DNA from: Flavobacteriaceae bacterium NBU2973
GTDB lineage: Bacteria; Bacteroidota; Bacteroidia; Flavobacteriales; Flavobacteriaceae
Length of the DNA: 64,000 nt
Reading direction: 5' to 3'
Assembly (NCBI GenBank): GCA_026162565.1
Contig: JAOEIQ010000013.1
Coordinates: 17,798 to 81,797 of the forward strand
The notes below the pieces were generated by a model, which was not told the DNA's origin, made no database searches, and was given only the letters and a program-made list of their open reading frames with translations. This document shows positions 57,211-64,000 of this stretch, piece after piece. The translations under genes were made by a program, and so were the position numbers. Numbering within the stretch: the stretch's first letter is position 1; every line of letters begins with the position of its first letter.

Positions 57211-57314
57211 AAAAGTATTGTAATAGTATATTATAGATTATTGCTATTGTAAAATTGAAACAAAACCTCCACAACGAAATTATTGTAAAAGACCCTTAAT
57301 AACAATTTAAAAAA

Positions 57315-57713
57315 ATGCGAAAAGAAATTGAATTTGATGACAATTTATGGTTTATTCACAAAGGATGTGAAGGAAAACATTATTTCATTGGAAATCCTCA
57401 CACTTTTCCTGGACGAATTTATGCTTGGTGCCCAAAAAAGAAAAGGAGTCTTTTTGTGTCGCTATCAGAAATTGAAAATATGTCAGAATATTCTAAATAT
57501 TGGATAAATGGATTCTTATATGGAAATCAACCTGATCCGCCAACTGATTTAAATGGAGATATTAATTTTGAAAGTGTGGAATATAGAAAATGGACTGAAT
57601 CGATTGAATTATTCACTCGAACTGGATATTGGACTGAAGAAAAAAGATACTGTGAAAAATGTGGAACAGAATTACTAAATGCTGAACCAAATATAACCTG
57701 TGAAAATTGTTAA
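57315..57713 (+). CDS. Unknown 132-aa protein with a C-terminal zinc ribbon
   Basis: 132 aa. It has no known name. The C-terminus YCEKCGTELLNAEPNITCENC carries two CxxC pairs, a zinc-ribbon-like knuckle. The N-terminal part is rich in aromatic residues (LWFIHKGCEGKHYFIGNPHTFPGRIYAWCPKKKR), perhaps a second Cys/His metal site. It is cytosolic. It lies 100 bases after the DUF6843-like gene. Confidence 0.65.
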   Translation: MRKEIEFDDNLWFIHKGCEGKHYFIGNPHTFPGRIYAWCPKKKRSLFVSLSEIENMSEYSKYWINGFLYGNQPDPPTDLNGDINFESVEYRKWTESIELFTRTGYWTEEKRYCEKCGTELLNAEPNITCENC

Positions 57714-57761
57714 CAGAAATAAAAACAGTTAACAACTGAATATTCAACAATTACATATATT

Positions 57762-57790
57762 ATAAAAGCCACCTGACAGAGTGGCTTTGT
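57762..57790. terminator. Hairpin between the converging genes at 57713 and 57858
   Basis: Perfect 8-bp stem AAAGCCAC/GTGGCTTT with an 8-base loop (57765-57788). T-rich only on the minus-strand exit (TTTTATAATA), so it most likely ends the OmpA-family transcript and perhaps also the plus-strand one. Confidence 0.55.
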
Positions 57791-57857
57791 AGTAATAAGA
57801 TTGTTAGGAAGTTAATATGAAATTATATTAATTTAGCGTCTTATTACGTGTCTATTT

Positions 57858-59771
57858 TTAATTATAATCGTTTATGATAATAAATTTAGATCGTCTGTTT
57901 TCCTGATGCTTTTCTTTACTACATTTCACACCATTAGAACAGTCGTTAACTAATTGTGATTCTCCATAACCAATAGCACTTTCTATGCGTTCAGGAGCGA
58001 TATTTCTAGATAGTAAATAGTCTTTAGTAGATTTAGCTCGTCTGTCTGATAATTTCATGTTATAATTATCTCGACCACGACTATCTGTATGCGATTCAAT
58101 TTTAATCACCATTTTTGGGTGTTCTCGCATAACAGCTACAATGTTTTCAAGTTCGTAAGCTGCATCAGGACGAATATTCCATTTATCAAAATCAAAGAAA
58201 ATTGGGTTGATTACAATCTCATTGCCTTTAATAAGTGGAATTAACGATAAGTCAGCTGTATGTTCTTTATCATTTTCATCATCTGTAGTCACTTCTACTA
58301 AATCATCTTTATAATCTGGTTTAGATCCTCGAATGGTGTAAGTTTTGTTACAATCTACATCTTCAAAAGTATAGGCGCCTTCATCGTTAGTTTCAACTGT
58401 ATTAATAACTTTCCCTGTTTCATCAATTAACTCAACAGAAACCATTGGTAATATTGCTTCTGTTTCGCTATCGCGAGCAATACCAGTAATTGTTTGCTTA
58501 CACTCGTAAATTCCGAAGCTATAAATGTCGTCACCACCTTTTCCACCTGGTCTATTAGATGAGAAAAATCCAGTTCCTTTTTCAGAATCTATAAAATAGG
58601 CGAAATCATCGTATCCACTATTATATGGAGCTCCTAGGTTTACAGGTTCTGCTTCCGAATTATTTAAAGCGTCTGATTTAAAGATATCCAATAGCCCTAA
58701 ATTTAAAAATCCGTCAGATGAAAAATAAAGCATATTGTCTTTATCTACAAATGGAAACATTTCACGTCCTTCAGTATTTACTTGAGGTCCTAAATTTTCA
58801 GGATTACCATAAATACCATCTGTAGAAATATGTACTTTGTAAATATCTGTTTGTCCATAACCACCTTCGCGATCAGACACAAAGTATAGTGTGTTATTAT
58901 CAGGACTTAATGCTGGATGACCAGTTGAAAACACATCATCGTTAAATGGTAACTCCACAATGTTTTGCCAAGTTCCATCAACTAATTCAGCTTTATAAAT
59001 TTTTAAATGTGAGGTTCCTTTTCTATCGTATGATAACTTTTTTCTTTTTGTTACATTATCTCTAGTAAAATAAATGGTTTTACCATCGTTAGTGATTGCT
59101 ACAGTAGCCTCATGAAAATCTGTATTCATATCATCAGATTTAATAGGCTCTATATTGTCAATTTCTGGACCATTATCTGATGTAGAAATCGAAGCTTCAT
59201 ATATATCTAGAAACGGTTCATCATTCCATTTATAAACTTTTCTAGAAGCGTTTCTAGTAGAAGCAAATATAAATTGATCGCCTTGAACATAACCTCCAAA
59301 GTCAGAATATTGTGTATTTAGAGGTAAGTTTATTGTTTCTACATAAACACCTTCAGTAGACGATAATTCATTATATTTTTCAAGACTATTAAGATTTAAA
59401 TCTTTTACACGTCTATCATCATTTTGAATCTCTTTAAAAGTCTTTAACCAGGTATTTGCTTCTTCATATCTTGCAACACTTTTTAATGATTGAATATATT
59501 TAAAGATGTATTCTGGATTAATATTTTTATACTTTTCTATTGCTTTTCCGTACCATTCAACAGCCTTTTCAGATTCAGAATTGTTGTAATAACAATCACC
59601 AAGACGTGTTAATACATGCTCGCTATCGTCACCATCATTGTAAGCTTTTTGGTATAATTCACTTGCCTTGATGTAGGCAAAGTTTTCAAAAAATTTATCA
59701 GCCACCTTCTTTTGTGAAAATGCAAAAGAACTACTTAAGGCTATTATTAGGATTATTAGTTTTGTCTTCAT
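57858..59771 (-). CDS. OmpA-family protein with TPR, PD40 and carboxypeptidase-regulatory-like domains
   Basis: 637 aa from the ATG at 59769-59771, where the signal peptide begins (MKTKLIILIIALSSSFAFSQ). TPR repeats at about 25-120 (ASELYQKAYNDGD, EKAVEWYGKAIEKY), PD40 propeller repeats at about 170-410 (LSPDNNTLYFVSDREGG), a CarboxypepD_reg-like beta-sandwich (ITGIARDSETEAILPMVSVELID), and a C-terminal OmpA domain (IFFDFDKWNIRPDA...IKIESHTDSRG). It links the outer membrane to peptidoglycan. It follows PorP/SprF by 10 bases, as in known type IX secretion/adhesin sets (compare PorE). Confidence 0.9.
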   Translation of the reverse strand: MKTKLIILIIALSSSFAFSQKKVADKFFENFAYIKASELYQKAYNDGDDSEHVLTRLGDCYYNNSESEKAVEWYGKAIEKYKNINPEYIFKYIQSLKSVARYEEANTWLKTFKEIQNDDRRVKDLNLNSLEKYNELSSTEGVYVETINLPLNTQYSDFGGYVQGDQFIFASTRNASRKVYKWNDEPFLDIYEASISTSDNGPEIDNIEPIKSDDMNTDFHEATVAITNDGKTIYFTRDNVTKRKKLSYDRKGTSHLKIYKAELVDGTWQNIVELPFNDDVFSTGHPALSPDNNTLYFVSDREGGYGQTDIYKVHISTDGIYGNPENLGPQVNTEGREMFPFVDKDNMLYFSSDGFLNLGLLDIFKSDALNNSEAEPVNLGAPYNSGYDDFAYFIDSEKGTGFFSSNRPGGKGGDDIYSFGIYECKQTITGIARDSETEAILPMVSVELIDETGKVINTVETNDEGAYTFEDVDCNKTYTIRGSKPDYKDDLVEVTTDDENDKEHTADLSLIPLIKGNEIVINPIFFDFDKWNIRPDAAYELENIVAVMREHPKMVIKIESHTDSRGRDNYNMKLSDRRAKSTKDYLLSRNIAPERIESAIGYGESQLVNDCSNGVKCSKEKHQENRRSKFIIINDYN

Positions 59772-59781
59772 GCTGATAGAT

Positions 59782-60699
59782 TTAGAAATATCTAGGTGAT
59801 TTAACACGTTTTGCTTTAAATAATTCGAACATTAATAGAATTTCATGCGTTCCTCCAGTAAAACCATTTAAGTCTGAAAAAGGATATTCGTATGCATAAC
59901 CAATTCGTAATTGATCTGATACTTGAAAATCTGCAATACCACCAAGAGAGGATGTTTGTTCGTTAATTCTATAACCAGCTCCTAACCAGAACTTGTCATA
60001 AAATAAAAAGTTAGCATTTAAGTCTATTGATAAAGGCGCACCATTTGTAGCTTTAACTAAAGCAGCTGGTTTTAATTTAGTAGTAGCACTTAAATCAAAT
60101 ACATAACCACCAGTAAAGTAATAACTCACACGCTCAAGCGCTTGAAAATCATCGTTACCATTTAAGTTTCTAGTAGTGATTCTTGGAGCAGAAAGCCCTA
60201 GATACCATCTACTACTGTGCCAATACAAACCTGCACCTAGGTTTGCAGACCAACGATCTTCTACACCAAAAATTGTTGGATCAAAAGACTGATCATTTTG
60301 AAAATCTTGATCTAGGTTATAACTTGTTAAACCTGCTTTTAAACCAAATGCCAGTTCCGATTTTTCACCAGTTCTAATAGTATAAGAGAAATCTCCATAC
60401 ATATAGGTAAAGTTTTCAAAACCTAGTTCATCGTTAATAACAGAAAAACCAAGACCAATTTTATCGTTTCTTAATGGTGCATGAATAGATAATGTTTGCG
60501 TTGTTGGAGCACCTTGTATTCCAACCCATTGACTACGATGCAGTCCTACAACACTTAATGTTTCTCTACTTCCTGCATAAGCTGGATTTATAGAGATCGT
60601 ATTGAACATATACTGTGTGAATTGTGGTAATTGCTGGGCAAAAGCAACTGAACAATTTATCAGTATAAATGCGATTATGTTAAACTTATTAGCTTTCAT
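59782..60699 (-). CDS. PorP/SprF family outer-membrane protein
   Basis: 305 aa with a signal peptide (cut after AFA). It begins QLPQFTQYMFNTISINPAYAGSRETLSVVGLHRSQWVGIQGAPTTQTLSIHAPL, the PorP/SprF signature, then a beta-barrel with repeated aromatic strands ending in FELFK. In gliding Flavobacteria SprF is needed to bring the SprB adhesin through the type IX secretion system to the surface; this copy lies directly downstream of the giant adhesin gene (20-base gap), so it most likely serves that adhesin. Confidence 0.93.
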   Translation of the reverse strand: MKANKFNIIAFILINCSVAFAQQLPQFTQYMFNTISINPAYAGSRETLSVVGLHRSQWVGIQGAPTTQTLSIHAPLRNDKIGLGFSVINDELGFENFTYMYGDFSYTIRTGEKSELAFGLKAGLTSYNLDQDFQNDQSFDPTIFGVEDRWSANLGAGLYWHSSRWYLGLSAPRITTRNLNGNDDFQALERVSYYFTGGYVFDLSATTKLKPAALVKATNGAPLSIDLNANFLFYDKFWLGAGYRINEQTSSLGGIADFQVSDQLRIGYAYEYPFSDLNGFTGGTHEILLMFELFKAKRVKSPRYF

Positions 60700-60719
60700 T
60701 ATAGGTTAATGTTTATTTC

Positions 60720-63700
60720 TTATTTGGTTCCTACGTAGATCGGTCCAGTAAATGGTTTCAATCCACTATTTTTTAATTTTACTATGTAATAATATGTTCC
60801 TGTAGGAACTTTATTTGAACTACCAACTGATGATTTTGGATTAAATCCATTCCAGTTGTTTTGGTAATCTCTAGATTCATATATTAAAGCTCCCCATCGA
60901 TTAAAGATTTGTACATCAATTGTAAATCCGCAATTTTCAACACCTTTCACTTCAAAGTTTTCGTTATGAATATCTCCATTAGGAGTTACAGCTTTAGAGA
61001 TGATTACACTATTTCTGTCTTCACAACCTAATACGATACATAAGTCATTTACATTCATATCGATTACATATTCAATAGGACATGATCCAATCATAGACAC
61101 AGTATAAGTGAATTGGTAATCACCAACAGGAACAGATGATGGATCAAAAGTACTACCATCTAAAGTCGCTGTACCAATGGTTACATCCCAAGTACCAGTC
61201 ATATCAACATCACTTGGTAATAAATCGAATAAATCTTTTTCTAAATCATCAATACACAAAGCATCATTGATATTAACAGTAGTAGGTGTTTCAGTTACTG
61301 TCACTGTTTGAGTAAACACATTAACATTCATACATTCATCTTCAACAGTCCATGTTCTAACTATATCATATCCATTTAATGTGACGTTTTCTATAGTTTC
61401 TGTAGGACCATTAACAGAAATATTTGTTGAACAATTATCCTGGAAACTTAAATTAGGAGCATCAGGAATAGCATCACAATTTACAGTAGGGTTATCTATT
61501 GTTCCAACTAGAGTAGGAGCATCAGTATCTGTTAATGTTATAGTTTGAATAGCAGATACATCATTGTTACAATCATCTACTAAAGTCCAAGTTCTCTCAA
61601 TAATTGTAGTACAACCATCATCAGAAACAACATTGTCTGTAAACGTAGCATCTAAACCAGTAGAACAGTTATCAGCTTCGTCAGTCACATCACCAGTTAA
61701 TGATAAGTCAGTAATATCATCTTCACAACTTAAATCAATATTAGCTGGAACTGTAAATGTTGGGTCTTCAGTATCTTGAACTGTTATAACTTGAATATGA
61801 GTTACAGAGTTATTACAGTCATCAGTTGCAATCCAAGTTCTTGTAACTGTAAAGTTACATGGATCAGTATTATCTATTTGCTCATTAAAAGTAACAGTAG
61901 CATTACCACAGTTATCTGAGGCAGTTAATGTTTCTGCAGCTGGTATATCATCACATTCTACTGTTAAACTTTGAGGTAGTGTTTCATTAAATGTTGGATC
62001 AATAGTATCACCAACAGTGATTGTTTGTGTTACATTAATAGAGTTGTTACACTCATCAGTAACGCTATATGTTCTAGTAATAGTTTCAGGACATGATAAT
62101 CCATCCGAGCTATCAGATACAAAAGCAACCGTTACGTTACCACAGTTATCAGCAGCATCAGTTACTACAGAGATATCAGCAGCAGGAATATCGTCAGAAC
62201 ACTGAACACTAATCGGACTAGGATTAGAAGCTGTAGGATCAATAGTATCACCAACAGTGATCGTTTGTGTTACGTTAATAGAGTTGTTGCACTCATCAGT
62301 AACGCTATATGTTCTAGTAATAGTTTCAGGACATGATAATCCGTCCGAACTATCAGATACAAAAGCAACCGTTACATTACCACAATTATCAGCAGCATCA
62401 GTAACTACAGAGATATCAGCAGCAGGAATATCATCAGAACATTGTACACTAATCGGACTAGGATTAGAAGCCGTAGGATCAATAGTATCACCAACAGTGA
62501 TCGTTTGTGTTACGTTAATAGAGTTGTTGCACTCATCAGTAACGCTATATGTTCTAGTAATAGTTTCAGGACATGATAATCCATCCGAGCTATCAGATAC
62601 AAAAGCAACTGTTACGTTACCACAGTTATCAGCAGAATCAGTTACTACAGAGATATCAGCAGCAGGAATATCATCAGAACACTGAACACTAATAGGACTA
62701 GGATTAGAAGCCGTAGGCGCCGTCGTATCTTGAACAGTAATCGTTTGTGTATGAGTAGTTGTAAGACCACACTCATCAGTAGCCGTCCATGTACGAGCTA
62801 ACGTATAGTTAGACGGACACGATCCATCTGTACGAACTTCAGCAAACGTCACAGTAGCAGAACCACAATTATCATCAGCCGTTAGTGTATCAGCCGTAGG
62901 CACGCTATCACATTCAACTGTTACATCAGTTGGTAATGTTTCATTGAACGTAGGAGCTGTTGTATCTTGAACAGTAATCGTTTGTGTATGAGTAGTAGTC
63001 AGACCACACTCATCAGTAGCAGTCCACGTACGAGCTAACGTATAGTTAGACGGACATGATCCATCAGTACGCACTTCAGCAAACGTCACAGTAGCAGAAC
63101 CACAATTATCATCAGCCGTTAGTGTATCAGCCGTAGGCACGCTATCACATTCAACCGTTACATCAGTTGGTAAAGTTTCATTGAATGTAGGCGCCGTCGT
63201 ATCTTGAACAGTAATCGTTTGTGTATGAGTAGTTGTCAGACCACACTCATCAGTAGCAGTCCATGTACGAGCTAACGTATAGTTAGACGGACATGATCCA
63301 TCAGTACGCACTTCAGCAAACGTCACAGTAGCAGAACCACAATTATCATCAGCCGTTAGTGTATCAGCCGTAGGCACGCTATCACATTCAACTGTTACAT
63401 CAGTTGGTAATGTTTCATTGAACGTAGGAGCTGTTGTATCTTGAACAGTAATCGTTTGTGTATGAGTAGTAGTCAGACCACACTCATCAGTAGCAGTCCA
63501 CGTACGAGCTAACGTATAGTTAGACGGACATGATCCATCAGTACGCACTTCAGCAAACGTAACAGTAGCAGTACCACAGTTATCATCAGCAGTTAGTGTA
63601 TCAGCCGCAGGCACGCTATCACATTCAACCGTTACATCAGTTGGTAAAGTTTCATTGAATGTAGGAGCCGTCGTATCTTGAACAGTAATCGTTTGTGTAT

Positions 63701-64000
63701 GAGTAGTAGTCAGACCACACTCATCAGTAGCCGTCCATGTACGAGCTAACGTATAGTTAGACGGACATGATCCATCAGTACGCACTTCAGCAAACGTCAC
63801 AGTAGCAGAACCACAGTTATCATCAGCCGTTAGTGTATCAGCCGTAGGCACGCTATCACATTCAACTGTTACATCAGTTGGTAATGTTTCATTGAACGTA
63901 GGAGCTGTTGTATCTTGAACAGTAATCGTTTGTGTATGAGTAGTAGTCAGACCACACTCATCAGTAGCAGTCCACGTACGAGCTAACGTATAGTTAGACG
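60720..64000 (-). CDS. Giant repeat adhesin with T9SS type B C-terminal domain (5' end beyond window)
   Basis: The reading frame runs from the TAA at 60720 to the right edge and is open beyond it, so the window holds only the C-terminal 1090 or so residues. In order toward the C-terminus: six 79-aa repeats (the outermost partial), three 80-aa repeats, several diverged relatives, and a gliding-motility C-terminal domain (ISKAVTPNGDIHNENFEVKGVE...VQIFNRWGALIYES...VPTGTYYYIVKLK). The repeats have the HYR/SprB pattern with DNCG, TDEC and T.TITVQDTTAPTF. It is secreted by type IX and probably surface-bound, acting in adhesion or gliding. An internal Val at 63851 is not the start. Confidence 0.92.
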   Translation of the reverse strand, partial: SNYTLARTWTATDECGLTTTHTQTITVQDTTAPTFNETLPTDVTVECDSVPTADTLTADDNCGSATVTFAEVRTDGSCPSNYTLARTWTATDECGLTTTHTQTITVQDTTAPTFNETLPTDVTVECDSVPAADTLTADDNCGTATVTFAEVRTDGSCPSNYTLARTWTATDECGLTTTHTQTITVQDTTAPTFNETLPTDVTVECDSVPTADTLTADDNCGSATVTFAEVRTDGSCPSNYTLARTWTATDECGLTTTHTQTITVQDTTAPTFNETLPTDVTVECDSVPTADTLTADDNCGSATVTFAEVRTDGSCPSNYTLARTWTATDECGLTTTHTQTITVQDTTAPTFNETLPTDVTVECDSVPTADTLTADDNCGSATVTFAEVRTDGSCPSNYTLARTWTATDECGLTTTHTQTITVQDTTAPTASNPSPISVQCSDDIPAADISVVTDSADNCGNVTVAFVSDSSDGLSCPETITRTYSVTDECNNSINVTQTITVGDTIDPTASNPSPISVQCSDDIPAADISVVTDAADNCGNVTVAFVSDSSDGLSCPETITRTYSVTDECNNSINVTQTITVGDTIDPTASNPSPISVQCSDDIPAADISVVTDAADNCGNVTVAFVSDSSDGLSCPETITRTYSVTDECNNSINVTQTITVGDTIDPTFNETLPQSLTVECDDIPAAETLTASDNCGNATVTFNEQIDNTDPCNFTVTRTWIATDDCNNSVTHIQVITVQDTEDPTFTVPANIDLSCEDDITDLSLTGDVTDEADNCSTGLDATFTDNVVSDDGCTTIIERTWTLVDDCNNDVSAIQTITLTDTDAPTLVGTIDNPTVNCDAIPDAPNLSFQDNCSTNISVNGPTETIENVTLNGYDIVRTWTVEDECMNVNVFTQTVTVTETPTTVNINDALCIDDLEKDLFDLLPSDVDMTGTWDVTIGTATLDGSTFDPSSVPVGDYQFTYTVSMIGSCPIEYVIDMNVNDLCIVLGCEDRNSVIISKAVTPNGDIHNENFEVKGVENCGFTIDVQIFNRWGALIYESRDYQNNWNGFNPKSSVGSSNKVPTGTYYYIVKLKNSGLKPFTGPIYVGTK
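61996..62715. repeat. Three tandem 240-bp (80-aa) repeats
   Basis: Units start at 61996, 62236 and 62476, exactly 240 bp apart, nearly identical in DNA. Each encodes an 80-aa unit with TIDPTASNPSPISVQCSDDI, then DNCGNVTVAFVSD and YSVTDECNNSINVTQTITVG. Confidence 0.92.
62713..64000. repeat. Tandem 237-bp (79-aa) repeats in a two-unit higher-order pattern
   Basis: Units start at 62713, 62950, 63187, 63424, 63661 and 63898 (last one cut by the edge), exactly 237 bp apart. Units at 62950, 63424 and 63898 share one spelling at their first 80 or so bases; those at 63187 and 63661 share another, so the array repeats as a dimer of 474 bp. Confidence 0.92.

Noticed and set aside
62017..62685. Open frames on the plus strand across the adhesin repeats
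   Set aside because: They are the antisense of the repeat units and repeat themselves with the same period; no start signals or family patterns. The minus-strand adhesin explains the DNA.
63849..63851. Start of the adhesin gene at 63851
   Set aside because: The codon is an internal GTG (Val) within a repeat unit, and the frame stays open to the right edge; the real start is outside the window.

Overview
The window is a stretch of chromosome from a marine-type member of the Flavobacteriaceae (Bacteroidota). Evidence for this: the DNA is AT-rich, promoters carry the Bacteroidota -7 element TAnnTTTG, and there is a PorP/SprF-OmpA-giant adhesin locus with a type IX (T9SS type B) C-terminal domain. 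Also typical are bshB1 (bacillithiol), lineage-restricted small proteins (Lacal_2735-type, DUF2911, DUF2452), a CcsB-CcsA fusion and a tRNA-His with encoded CCA. The genus cannot be fixed from sequence reading alone. I saw no CRISPR array, rRNA, transposase or prophage.

Layout. 1-89 is the 3' end of murA, converging on a secreted M20 amidohydrolase (86-1513) and a SnoaL-like protein. 2062-15911 is an unbroken run of 18 minus-strand genes that looks like a light/photo-oxidative-stress island. It holds four photolyase/cryptochrome paralogues (CPD-type Phr, an unclassified cryptochrome, an FeS-BCP-type protein without cluster cysteines, and Cry-DASH), GTP cyclohydrolase I, a flavin reductase, an ABC1 kinase, TspO, glutathione peroxidase, two SDR proteins, the cryptochrome companions DUF2805 and DUF2256, and a TetR-type regulator at the head. 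Two promoters in the run, before the TetR gene and before an unknown 142-aa gene, carry the same inverted repeat TGTTTAA-N16-TTAAACA at the same distance from the -7 box. This is the best candidate for an undescribed regulon. A short paralogue pair (75/76 aa) sits inside and just upstream of the run.

16511-35905 is mostly housekeeping and envelope genes: aquaporin, DUF2911, a sodium:solute symporter with a 36-aa partner, a PIG-L deacetylase, a DUF2235 lipoprotein, a PD40 lipoprotein with a GntR regulator, CorA, MscS, Maf, a UbiA prenyltransferase, KdsC, a group III truncated globin and the CcsBA haem/cytochrome c assembly protein. A (GACTACT)10 tandem repeat forms the end of the kdsC-like gene.

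36041-43251 is a type I restriction-modification operon in the unusual order hsdR-hsdS-ATPase-hsdM. The extra ATPase has an Arg-x3-Glu...His pattern in its C-terminal part that resembles PrrC/RloC anticodon nucleases. It is followed by a DUF2188 gene and about 0.5 kb of repeat debris. 44369-57713 contains a HAD phosphatase, small proteins, MscL, a GH113-like protein, MATE, a trans-sulfuration enzyme with bshB1, tRNA-His, pyrR-pyrB, rnz, pdxH, a CAP lipoprotein and two unknown genes. 57858-64000 is a gliding/adhesion locus: an OmpA-TPR protein, PorP/SprF, and the C-terminal part of a giant adhesin built of 79- and 80-aa repeats, which runs off the right edge.
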